Positions 6,630 to 12,996 of a DNA stretch of 12,996 nt are shown here, piece by piece; position 1 is the first letter of the stretch, and every line of letters starts with the position of its first letter. The DNA comes from JBOGJG01 sp050747825. GTDB lineage: Bacteria; Acidobacteriota; UBA6911; RPQK01; JBOGJG01. Where the stretch lies: the NCBI GenBank assembly GCA_050747825.1, contig JBOGJG010000026.1:1-12996 (forward strand), written 5' to 3'. The position numbers and the translations under genes were made by a program. The notes under the pieces were generated by a model. That model was not told the DNA's origin. It saw nothing but the letters and a program-made list of their open reading frames with translations, and did no database searches.

Positions 6630-6868
6630 TCTCCCCCCGATTTTCTCGACGCAAGTGCGCACCACATCGGCTCTTTCCTCTGGTGCGAGAGCGAAAAACT
6701 CCCCGGTTGTCCCGTTCACCCACAACCCATGGACCGAGGCAGCCAGCGAAATTCTAGATGGCGTTCCAAGCTCGGATGATCGATTTCTCCCTCATTGGTC
6801 AAAGGAAGAATCACCGGGGGCACTACCCCTTTGAGTGAAGCCAGTTTTGCGAACGCATTACCCCTCAT
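6630..6868 (-). pseudogene. DapA/NanA-family aldolase (lyase) remnant, frameshifted and truncated
   Basis: From ATG 6868 (GGGAAGGGAG lies upstream) the first frame reads MRGNAFAKLASLKGVVPPVI, LPLTNEGEIDHP and SLERHLEF, the normal start of dihydrodipicolinate synthase/N-acetylneuraminate lyase family proteins. At about 6748 the frame breaks; left alone it closes at TGA 6716-6718. A shift at that point gives LAASVHGLWVNGTTGEFFAL followed by APEERADVVRTCVEKIGGR, which contains the hallmark GTTGE loop that binds the keto acid. The shift is consistent with loss of one base. Similarity ends near 6630, so only about the first 70 of some 300 residues remain, without the Schiff-base lysine. The intact family catalyses class I aldolase reactions on pyruvate-containing substrates. 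It lies divergent from the sialidase-like gene at 7066, which fits a former sialic-acid-type breakdown role, though the exact substrate class cannot be set from this fragment. Confidence 0.8.
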
Positions 6869-6894
6869 GAGATCTCTAACTCCCTTCCCCGCTT

Positions 6895-6922
6895 TTCACA
6901 GATATCCTGATTTTTTTATCAT
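6895..6922 (+). promoter_or_regulatory. Candidate promoter of the sialidase-like gene
   Basis: TTCACA (6895-6900) and TATCAT (6917-6922) are each five of six matches to sigma-70 boxes, with a 16-nt spacer. Transcription would start near 6929, leaving a leader of about 137 nt before ATG 7066. On the opposite strand TATGAT (6923-6918) overlaps the same bases and could have been the -10 box of the lyase relic, so the two promoters would have competed. Confidence 0.5.
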
Positions 6923-7065
6923 ACTCCGGAAAGGGAGCGTGTGGCAGAACGGGTGATATGAAACGGCTCTCAGCTTTTTGGAATGATGTTCATGACTTTA
7001 GAACGCAGATCAGTTATTCTATGACCGTTTTCTTACCGGCTGATAACGGAAAGGAATTCAGGGTG

Positions 7066-8442
7066 ATGTACAAAACCGGCATGTTGGGAGTTGCTGGGGC
7101 GTTGGTGTTTTCGTGGGGAGCGGCCGCGAAGCCCGTAGCGCCCCTGGAACCCCAGGCTGGGGATGCGGCACCTTTGTACAAGAGCATGGAAATCTTTGAA
7201 CCCATCGCTCTGCACGTCCATGGGTCCGGGATCGTCGAACTGCCGAACGGCGATCTGCTGACCTGTTGGTTTGAAGGCTCTGGGGAACGCTGGGCTGATG
7301 ACGTGCTGATCAAAGGAGCGCGCCTGCGTACAGGAGAGGAAGCCTGGAGTGAGCCCTTTCAGCTGGCGAACACGGCGGGCTTTCCCGACATCAATCCGGT
7401 GCTGTTCCTGGACGGGAAGAACCGTTTGTGGTTATTGTGGTACACGGTGCAGGCCAACCTGTGGGAAACCTCCCTGCTGAAATATCGGATCAGTACCAAT
7501 TACATGATGCCGGAAGGACCACCGGAATGGGACTGGCAGGAGGTATTGCACGTGAAGCCCGGGGACAGCACGGAGCGGGGAATCCAACCGAGGGACCGCT
7601 TCGTAGAAGCGGTCCAGCGAAAGACTTCGGAATACGCAGCGTACTTGAAACGCATCGGCTTCCTGCCGGAAGGGGATGGCGACGATGGGGGGCGCCGGTC
7701 CTCGTGGGAGCGCCGAGTAGAACGGACGCTTGAGCGCGCCGCCGGTAAGGACCTGAGTCGCAGCGGCCATCTTTATCATGACGACGGCAGCTATACCACT
7801 CAGGAGATGGGTTTCCCTCTCATGCGCCGCCTCGGTTGGCAGACCTATACCAAGCCCGCCTTTCTGGACCGAGACCGGATGATCGTGCCCCTTTACTCGG
7901 ACGGATTCTCCTTTTCTCTCATGGCGATCACCGATGACTGGGGCGAAAGCTGGTCCTTCAGTGAGCCGCTTGTCGGCCTGGGCAACATCCAGCCCACCAT
8001 CGCGAGGAAAGCGGACGGCACGCTGGTCGCATACATGCGGGACAACGGGCCGCCTCCAAAGAGGATGCACGTCTCCCAGTCGACCGACCGCGGGGAGACG
8101 TGGAGTCCGGTCCGGGATTCCGAATTGCCCAACCCGGGTAGCGGCAGCGACGTGGTCACCTTAAGAAACGGCCACTGGCTCATAGTCTACAACGATACCG
8201 AAAGAGGCCGGCATAGTCTGGCCGCTGCCCTCTCGACGGACGAAGGGAGGACTTGGAGGTGGAAACGCCACCTTGAGCTGGATCTCCGGGAGGCGCAAGC
8301 GACCAGAAGCCATTACCCTGCCGTGATTGAGGGAGCCGACGGCGATCTGCATCTGGTGTACAGCTTCCATTATGCGGACCGGCCCGCCCGGCGTCGCACG
8401 ATCAAGTACGTCCGCTTCAATGAAGCCTGGGTCAGGGAGTAA
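7066..8442 (+). CDS. Secreted BNR/sialidase-superfamily protein
   Basis: This 458-residue six-bladed beta-propeller of the sialidase (BNR_2-like) superfamily is expected in the periplasm or outside the cell. A signal peptide is visible (MYKTGMLGVAGALVFSWGAA, about 1-20). Three Asp-box repeats are present: ITDDWGESW (288-296), STDRGETW (339-346) and STDEGRTW (390-397). The N-terminal blade reads GSGIVELPNGDLLTCWFEGSG. An insert at about 165-240 is rich in charged residues. The classic FRIP arginine motif of true sialidases is not seen, so sialidase activity is uncertain; glycan-acting hydrolases and lyases share this fold. The frame extends up to ATG 6958, but I chose ATG 7066 because AAGGA lies 10 nt upstream and the signal peptide then starts at once. 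Neighbours (receptor, sulfatase, lyase relic) suggest a role in glycan use. Confidence 0.85.
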   Translation: MYKTGMLGVAGALVFSWGAAAKPVAPLEPQAGDAAPLYKSMEIFEPIALHVHGSGIVELPNGDLLTCWFEGSGERWADDVLIKGARLRTGEEAWSEPFQLANTAGFPDINPVLFLDGKNRLWLLWYTVQANLWETSLLKYRISTNYMMPEGPPEWDWQEVLHVKPGDSTERGIQPRDRFVEAVQRKTSEYAAYLKRIGFLPEGDGDDGGRRSSWERRVERTLERAAGKDLSRSGHLYHDDGSYTTQEMGFPLMRRLGWQTYTKPAFLDRDRMIVPLYSDGFSFSLMAITDDWGESWSFSEPLVGLGNIQPTIARKADGTLVAYMRDNGPPPKRMHVSQSTDRGETWSPVRDSELPNPGSGSDVVTLRNGHWLIVYNDTERGRHSLAAALSTDEGRTWRWKRHLELDLREAQATRSHYPAVIEGADGDLHLVYSFHYADRPARRRTIKYVRFNEAWVRE

Positions 8443-8667
8443 TGACTCGCAGATCCAGACTTGAGAACCGGCGGAATCCCTTCTGCGAAGAGAATTGTTT
8501 CACGTTGACAGATCACTCTCCGCTTGTATAGACTCCGGTGTAATTAGTGAAATACATTCACGGTTTTTGAAACTCCATTCCGATGTGCGACTTGCGGAGG
8601 TAGCATATTTCGGAAAGATTTGAAGGGTTTCAATTAAAACGAGGATTTTAAACCAGGAGGGACTGCC
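8443..8667 (+). promoter_or_regulatory. Promoter and leader of the TonB-dependent receptor gene
   Basis: TTGACA (8505-8510, perfect) and TATAGA (8527-8532) are 16 nt apart, predicting a start near 8539 and a leader of about 130 nt. A small inverted repeat GTGAA-ATACA-TTCAC (8547-8561) lies just after the predicted start and could be an operator or leader hairpin. AGGAGGG (8655-8661) is a strong ribosome binding site six bases before ATG 8668. I see no gene in this gap. Confidence 0.6.
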
Positions 8668-11600
8668 ATGAAACCGTTGCGGATCTTATCAATTGTCTTC
8701 TTGTTGGCCCCATTCTCGACCTTCTTCGTGGAAGGTCAGAGCACCACCGGTTCAATCACGGGGGTGGTCAGGGACACTGGGGGCGGCGTGATTGCCGGGG
8801 TCGAGGTGACCGTGACTCATGTGGGCACGAACGCCAACTACACGGCGCTGACCAACGAAATCGGCGTCTATACCGTCCGGGCCCTGCCTATTGGCCGGTA
8901 CAGCCTGGTGGCGGAGCTGCCCGGCTTCAGGCGATTTCAAGCCAGCGGTATCCGAGTGCAGGTCGATGAGAGAGTGCGGGTGGATGTCGAGCTTCAGGTG
9001 GGGGAAATCACCGATTCCGTTCAGGTCACGGCTGCGACCGTCGGGGTTGATACACAGAGTTCCACGCTGCAGACCGTGATCGACGAGAGGCGTGTCGAAG
9101 ATTTGCCCCTCGATGGCCGGAATGCGGCCGAGTTGATCACGCTGGTGGCCGGCGTGGCCACATACGCAGGATCAGGTCTGACCTCGGGCACGACGTATCC
9201 GGGAACGGTGAACGTATCCGTGAACGGCAGCCGCGGCAATGCCACCAATTTCATCCTGGATGGAGGACAGAACAACGATCATTACAGCAATGCCAACAAC
9301 CCGATGCCCAATCCGGATGCTCTGGCCGAATTTAGCGTCCAGACCAATAATTTCAGCGCTGAATATGGGCGCAACATGGGCGCCATCGTCAACGCCGTCA
9401 CGAAGTCGGGAACCAACCAGATCCATGGCAGTGCTTTCGGCTATCTGCGCAACCATGTGCTCAACGCGGCCCATTTTTTTGCCCCGCCGAAACCGGGCGA
9501 TCCCGGCGAGAAGCAGGATGACGGCCTGAAGCGCTCCCAGTTTGGGGCCACCATCGGCGGGCCCGTTTGGTTGGGTGACCTCTACGACGGCCGCGACAGG
9601 ACTTTCTTCTTCTTCTCCTACCAGGGAACTCGCCTGCGGCGTACCCCGACGACGCAATTCACCAACACCTTTACAGCGGCCGAGAGACAGGGGGACTTTT
9701 CCGGCCTCTCCACCCAGTTGACCAATCCCTTTACGGGCGAGCCCTATCCCAACAATCAGATTCCTGCCGAGCACTTTAATCCGGTCGCCAAGGTCATCCT
9801 GGACGACCTCGTCCCGGTGCCGGAGACCGGCAGGCAGATCAGCTTCACGGAGCTTGACAATCAGAACGACGATCAGTACCTGGTCAAAGTGGATCACAAT
9901 GTTTCAGCCACGAATGTCCTCACGGGCCGATTCTACCGCGCGTTCGCTTCACAGCCCGCTTTCCTGGACCAGAGGAACGTCTATAACACCACGACAGGAA
10001 GGACCTGGCTCAACACGAGCGTGGTTATCCGCGACGCGCATGCCTTCGGGCCGAGCTTGATGAACGAGAGCCTGTTCAGTTTCAACCGAACGGACGGGCC
10101 CAACGTGCAGGTCTTCCCCGAAAAAGACTATAACGAGCTGGGCATTGAAGGGGTCAGCCAGGATGACTTTCCGCAGTACTATTTCGCGGTCCAGGGAGTC
10201 AACACCATCAATACGGGGGATTTCAACCGGTTTCTGCGTGACGAGTATCAGGTGGCCGACACCGTGCGCTGGATCAAGGGGCTGCACCAGTTAAGCATCG
10301 GAGCTGAAGTCGGCTACGGCATCGGCGATATCGTCAACAACTTTTTCGCCAACGGCCGGTTCACCTTCACTCACGCCGCCGGGTTCACCGGGCATGCCAT
10401 GTCCGATTTTCTGGTTGGGAAGTTCTCGACCTTCGCGCAGGGGTTGGGAGAGTTCAAGGAGACCCGTTTTCGTCGCCTCAATCTCTTCGTCCACGATTCG
10501 ATGCGGCTGACGCCTCGCTTCAGCATGGACCTGGGCCTGCGCTGGGAACCTTTCTTTCCTTATTATGACCGGCTGGGTAAGCTTTCCGTCTGGGCTCCCG
10601 GGCAGCAGTCCACGCGCTTTGTCAATGCCCCGGAAGGAATCCTCTATCCGGGAGATCCGGGAGTTCCCAGCGGCGGATTTGACACAGGATGGACGAACTT
10701 CGCCCCCCGCGTCGGTTTTGCTTATGACCTGACCGGCGATGGAAGAACCGCTTTGCGGGCCGGTTACGGGATCTTCTATGATCTGCCCAACACCATCTCC
10801 ACCAACAGCCAGGCCAATCAGGGGCCGTTTGGAACCCGAGTCAGCTACTTCGGGAATGAGTTCAACAACCTGAGCGATCCCTGGGGCGGTTTCCCCGGGG
10901 GGAATCCGTTGCCGGTCACCGGATTCGACGCAGTGGGAACGGACGTGCTGGATCCTCCTGCCGACGCGACTTTCGTCTTCCCTCATATCGCCTTCTCTTA
11001 TGCGCCTGATATGCGAAATGCCTACATGCAGTCCTGGAATGTGACCCTCGAGCGCCAGGTGGGAGATGTCATGATTCGAAGCGCCTATGTCGGGTCCAAG
11101 GGGACGGCGCTGGTCAGCGGGCGCGACATCAATGCCCCGTTGCCCGATCCGACGGCCAGTACCGGCACCACGAATGAAAGACGTCCGATGTTCCCGAATC
11201 TTGGGCGCGTCACCCTGATCGAAGGGGTGGGCAATTCCAGCTATCATGGCCTCCAGTTGACGGCGGAGCGGCGCTTTGCCCAGGGCTACTCGATCCTGGC
11301 CAATTACACCTGGAGCAAGGCCATCGACAACAACCAGGGCTCAGCGAACAAGGCTACCGGGGTTACAGTTACGAATCCGCTGGATCAGTCTCTTGACCGC
11401 GGCCTGGCCAACTTCGACCGGCCCCACGTCTTCAATTTCTCAGGGTTGTGGGAACTGCCGGGCCGATTCGAAAACGCCATCGTGAGCACCATTCTCGGAG
11501 CGTGGAATCTCACCTCCATCGTCAGCCTTCACAGCGGGGAAGTGTTTACTGTCGCCAGCGGCCAGGACAATGCCCGGACGGCGCAGGGCGGCCAGCGGGC

Positions 11601-11949
11601 CGACCTGGTGGGCGATCCCTTTGCCCTGGGTGACAACCGGCCGCGCGGGGACGCCGTTCTGGAATACCTGAATAAGGATGCCTTTGCCCCCAATGCCCTG
11701 GGAACCTATGGGACTTTAGGGCGGAATACCTTCAGAGGTCCGGGACACGCGTCCGTCAATCTCGGGCTGCACAAAAACTTCTTCATCACCGAAGAAGCGC
11801 GCGCTCAATTCCGCTTTGAAATGTTCAACGCCTTTAACCGGGTGAATCTTTCCGGCCCCAACAGCAGCATGACTTCCGGGAATTTTATGCGGATCACCGG
11901 GGCGGGCGATCCTCGCATTCTCCAGTTGGCGCTGCGGCTCGAGTGGTAG
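8668..11949 (+). CDS. Oar-like TonB-dependent outer-membrane receptor
   Basis: This is a 1093-residue outer-membrane receptor for energised uptake of large substrates through TonB. A signal peptide (MKPLRILSIVFLLAPFSTFFVEG, about 1-23) is followed by a carboxypeptidase-regulatory-like domain at about 26-115 (GSITGVVRDTGGGVIAGVEV, then NEIGVYTVRALPIGRYSL). The plug domain at about 135-245 contains RRVEDLPLDGRNAAELI, VNGSRGNATNFILDG and NAVTKSGTNQIHGSAF. The rest is a 22-stranded-type barrel with many aromatic-ended strands, and the protein ends in LALRLEW, a terminal aromatic as expected for BAM-dependent insertion. This architecture and length are common in acidobacteria, where dozens of copies per genome occur, often without a SusD lipoprotein; none is seen here. 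The gene has its own promoter and a hairpin after the stop. The substrate is unknown; the neighbours suggest a glycan or its fragments. Confidence 0.95.
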   Translation: MKPLRILSIVFLLAPFSTFFVEGQSTTGSITGVVRDTGGGVIAGVEVTVTHVGTNANYTALTNEIGVYTVRALPIGRYSLVAELPGFRRFQASGIRVQVDERVRVDVELQVGEITDSVQVTAATVGVDTQSSTLQTVIDERRVEDLPLDGRNAAELITLVAGVATYAGSGLTSGTTYPGTVNVSVNGSRGNATNFILDGGQNNDHYSNANNPMPNPDALAEFSVQTNNFSAEYGRNMGAIVNAVTKSGTNQIHGSAFGYLRNHVLNAAHFFAPPKPGDPGEKQDDGLKRSQFGATIGGPVWLGDLYDGRDRTFFFFSYQGTRLRRTPTTQFTNTFTAAERQGDFSGLSTQLTNPFTGEPYPNNQIPAEHFNPVAKVILDDLVPVPETGRQISFTELDNQNDDQYLVKVDHNVSATNVLTGRFYRAFASQPAFLDQRNVYNTTTGRTWLNTSVVIRDAHAFGPSLMNESLFSFNRTDGPNVQVFPEKDYNELGIEGVSQDDFPQYYFAVQGVNTINTGDFNRFLRDEYQVADTVRWIKGLHQLSIGAEVGYGIGDIVNNFFANGRFTFTHAAGFTGHAMSDFLVGKFSTFAQGLGEFKETRFRRLNLFVHDSMRLTPRFSMDLGLRWEPFFPYYDRLGKLSVWAPGQQSTRFVNAPEGILYPGDPGVPSGGFDTGWTNFAPRVGFAYDLTGDGRTALRAGYGIFYDLPNTISTNSQANQGPFGTRVSYFGNEFNNLSDPWGGFPGGNPLPVTGFDAVGTDVLDPPADATFVFPHIAFSYAPDMRNAYMQSWNVTLERQVGDVMIRSAYVGSKGTALVSGRDINAPLPDPTASTGTTNERRPMFPNLGRVTLIEGVGNSSYHGLQLTAERRFAQGYSILANYTWSKAIDNNQGSANKATGVTVTNPLDQSLDRGLANFDRPHVFNFSGLWELPGRFENAIVSTILGAWNLTSIVSLHSGEVFTVASGQDNARTAQGGQRADLVGDPFALGDNRPRGDAVLEYLNKDAFAPNALGTYGTLGRNTFRGPGHASVNLGLHKNFFITEEARAQFRFEMFNAFNRVNLSGPNSSMTSGNFMRITGAGDPRILQLALRLEW

Positions 11950-11969
11950 GCGCTCTTCGTCCGATATCG

Positions 11970-12001
11970 CGAGAGACGGGCGTTCAGCTGCCCGTCTCTC
12001 G
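11970..12001 (+). terminator. Strong hairpin after the receptor gene
   Basis: CGAGAGACGGGC (11970-11981) pairs perfectly with GCCCGTCTCTCG (11990-12001) around an 8-nt loop, 20 bases after the stop. Only TCCGTTTC follows, so the T-run is weak. It may terminate, or attenuate and protect the receptor mRNA before the downstream gene. Confidence 0.65.
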
Positions 12002-12042
12002 TCCGTTTCACCTAACTGATTCAACTCGGGAGGAAATTGTCG

Positions 12043-12816
12043 ATGCAGGCAAGAATTGTCCTCGCGATGCTGCTGGCAGAAGCGTGGCTTCCGTTGGCCG
12101 CTGCTCAGAAACAACCGGCGCCCGAGCATGTAATCGTCTACCATGAGCCCGGCATGTTCGGCGGCTGGCCCGCCAATCATGGGATCTGGTCATGGGGCGA
12201 TGAGATTCTCGTCGGATTCTCGAAGGGGCACTACAAAGATCTGGGCGACCGGCACCACATCGATCGGGAAAAGCCGGAGTACCATATGCTGGCCCGCAGT
12301 CGGAACGGAGGGAAAAGCTGGAGCATTGAGGACCCGCAGGCCAAGGGGCATCTTCTATACAGCGATGGAGGCTTCCTGCATGGTGTCCCCCGACCCGACG
12401 TGTCCACCGTCGAACTCAAAGACTCTCCCGGAGGCATCAACTTCACGCATCCCGATTTTGCCCTGACGGTTCGAACCAACTCGACGGGCGCGGGAATTTC
12501 CCGTTTTTTTTACTCGTACGACCGGGGCCGTACGTGGAAGGGCCCGTTCCGGCTCCCCAACTTCGGCGCACCCGGCACGGCCGCGCGAACCGACTACCTG
12601 ATCAACGGTCCGGATGACTGCATGCTGTTCATAACGGCGGCGAAGCAGAATGGACGAGAGGGTCGGCCCATCTGCGTTCGTACCCGAGACGGCGGCAAAA
12701 CGTGGAAGCTCGTTTCCTAGATCGCACCGGAACCAGACGGCTTCTCAATTATGCCGGCCTCGGTACGGATTTCCGAGAAGGAGATTCTGGTGGTCGTTCG
12801 CTCGGAGGCTTCCTGA
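12043..12816 (+). pseudogene. BNR/sialidase-like secreted protein, interrupted by an amber codon and C-terminally truncated
   Basis: From ATG 12043 (GGAGG 9 nt upstream) there is a signal peptide (MQARIVLAMLLAEAWLPLAAA) and a 225-residue sialidase-fold segment. It has Asp-box repeats SRNGGKSW (86-93), SYDRGRTW (158-165) and TRDGGKTW (214-221), then stops at TAG 12718-12720. The same frame continues after the TAG with IAPEPDGFSIMPASVRISEK and EILVVVRS before TGA 12814-12816. That continuation reads as the next propeller blade, and tryptophan (TGG) would fit at the TAG position, so a TGG to TAG change is likely. The protein also lacks the last blades that a propeller needs, so even read-through would give an incomplete fold. 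A start at TTG 12037 is possible but less likely. This is a different subfamily from the gene at 7066. The 225-residue product could still be made, but is probably not functional. Confidence 0.7.
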
Positions 12817-12851
12817 TGATCGGCGGCGTGCTGGGGGCGTTTTTGCATTAT

Positions 12852-12996
12852 TTAGCGCCCTTTCGGGGGACGCTCTGCCGCATTTTCTTTCAAACTCGCT
12901 ACGAAGGCCATGATCTTCAGGATATCGTCCTGAGGGATGCGGTCGCCGAAGGCCTGCATGGCTCCGCCGGCACCCCCATAGACCGCTTCAAAAAAC
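12852..12996 (-). CDS. c-type cytochrome, C-terminal end (partial)
   Basis: The last 47 codons of a gene running in from the right edge read YGGAGGAMQAFGDRIPQDD, then ILKIMAFVASLK, and end at TAA 12854-12852. The GGAMQAFGDRIPQDDI pattern followed by an amphipathic helix ending in VASLK is the typical C-terminal part of class I cytochromes c, with the methionine of GGAM as the probable axial haem ligand. The CxxCH haem site would lie outside the window. It converges on the broken sialidase-like gene with only 35 bp between them. It could be a stand-alone electron carrier or a domain of a larger enzyme. Confidence 0.75.
   Translation of the reverse strand, partial: FFEAVYGGAGGAMQAFGDRIPQDDILKIMAFVASLKENAAERPPKGR

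Noticed and set aside
6958..7065. Longer N-terminus for the sialidase-like protein from ATG 6958
   Set aside because: It would place 36 residues before a clear signal peptide; ATG 7066 has a well-spaced AAGGA.
8447..8490. CGCAGA/TCTGCG pairing after the sialidase-like gene
   Set aside because: Only 6 bp with a loop of nearly 30 nt; likely chance.
10291..11247. 318-codon minus-strand open frame inside the receptor gene
   Set aside because: The sense strand encodes a complete receptor; the antisense frame has no recognisable domain or start signal.
12833..12860. GGGCG...CGCCC pairing with a TTTTT run near the right edge, as a terminator
   Set aside because: The stem is only 5 bp and the T-run lies in the loop, not after the stem.

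Overview
The window looks like chromosomal DNA of a GC-rich Gram-negative environmental bacterium, most probably an acidobacterium. The main clue is a 1093-residue TonB-dependent receptor of the Oar-like type, with a carboxypeptidase-regulatory domain in front of the plug and no SusD partner. It sits beside secreted sulfatase, PhoD-like phosphatase and BNR/sialidase-like genes. The phylum is an inference from family content; no rRNA or marker gene is present.

Layout. Positions 1-409 (+) carry the end of an allene-oxide-cyclase-barrel-like protein. Positions 410-667 hold a 7-codon orphan reading frame and a perfect 14-bp inverted repeat between converging genes. Positions 668-5001 (-) are a two-gene operon: a Tat-exported PhoD-like phosphatase with a large N-terminal beta-sandwich extension, coupled by TAATG to a formylglycine-type sulfatase. 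A promoter overlapped by an inverted repeat lies just upstream. Positions 5269-5624 (+) are a decayed membrane-protein locus read in three successive frames. Positions 5666-6303 (-) are a compact Phd/YefM-PIN (VapBC-like) toxin-antitoxin pair with an apparently leaderless promoter and TGTACA operator. Positions 6437-6868 (-) are a gene graveyard: a frameshifted, truncated DapA/NanA-family lyase and a short IS3 orfA remnant.

From 7066 to 12816 (+) come an intact secreted BNR/sialidase-like protein, the TonB-dependent receptor with its own promoter, a strong hairpin, and a second sialidase-like gene broken by an amber codon and a missing C-terminus. The right edge (12852-12996, -) is the C-terminal end of a c-type cytochrome.

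Taken together, the intact genes suggest periplasmic or outer-membrane scavenging of decorated glycans or organic esters: sulfate removal, phosphate-ester cleavage, exo-glycoside or lyase-type cleavage, and TonB-driven uptake. The lyase relic next to the sialidase-like gene hints that a sialic-acid-like aldolase step was once encoded here and has been lost. The substrate is not known. I see no CRISPR array, tRNA, rRNA, phage or clear new defence system. The most unusual features are the toxin-antitoxin promoter architecture and the cluster of relics around it.
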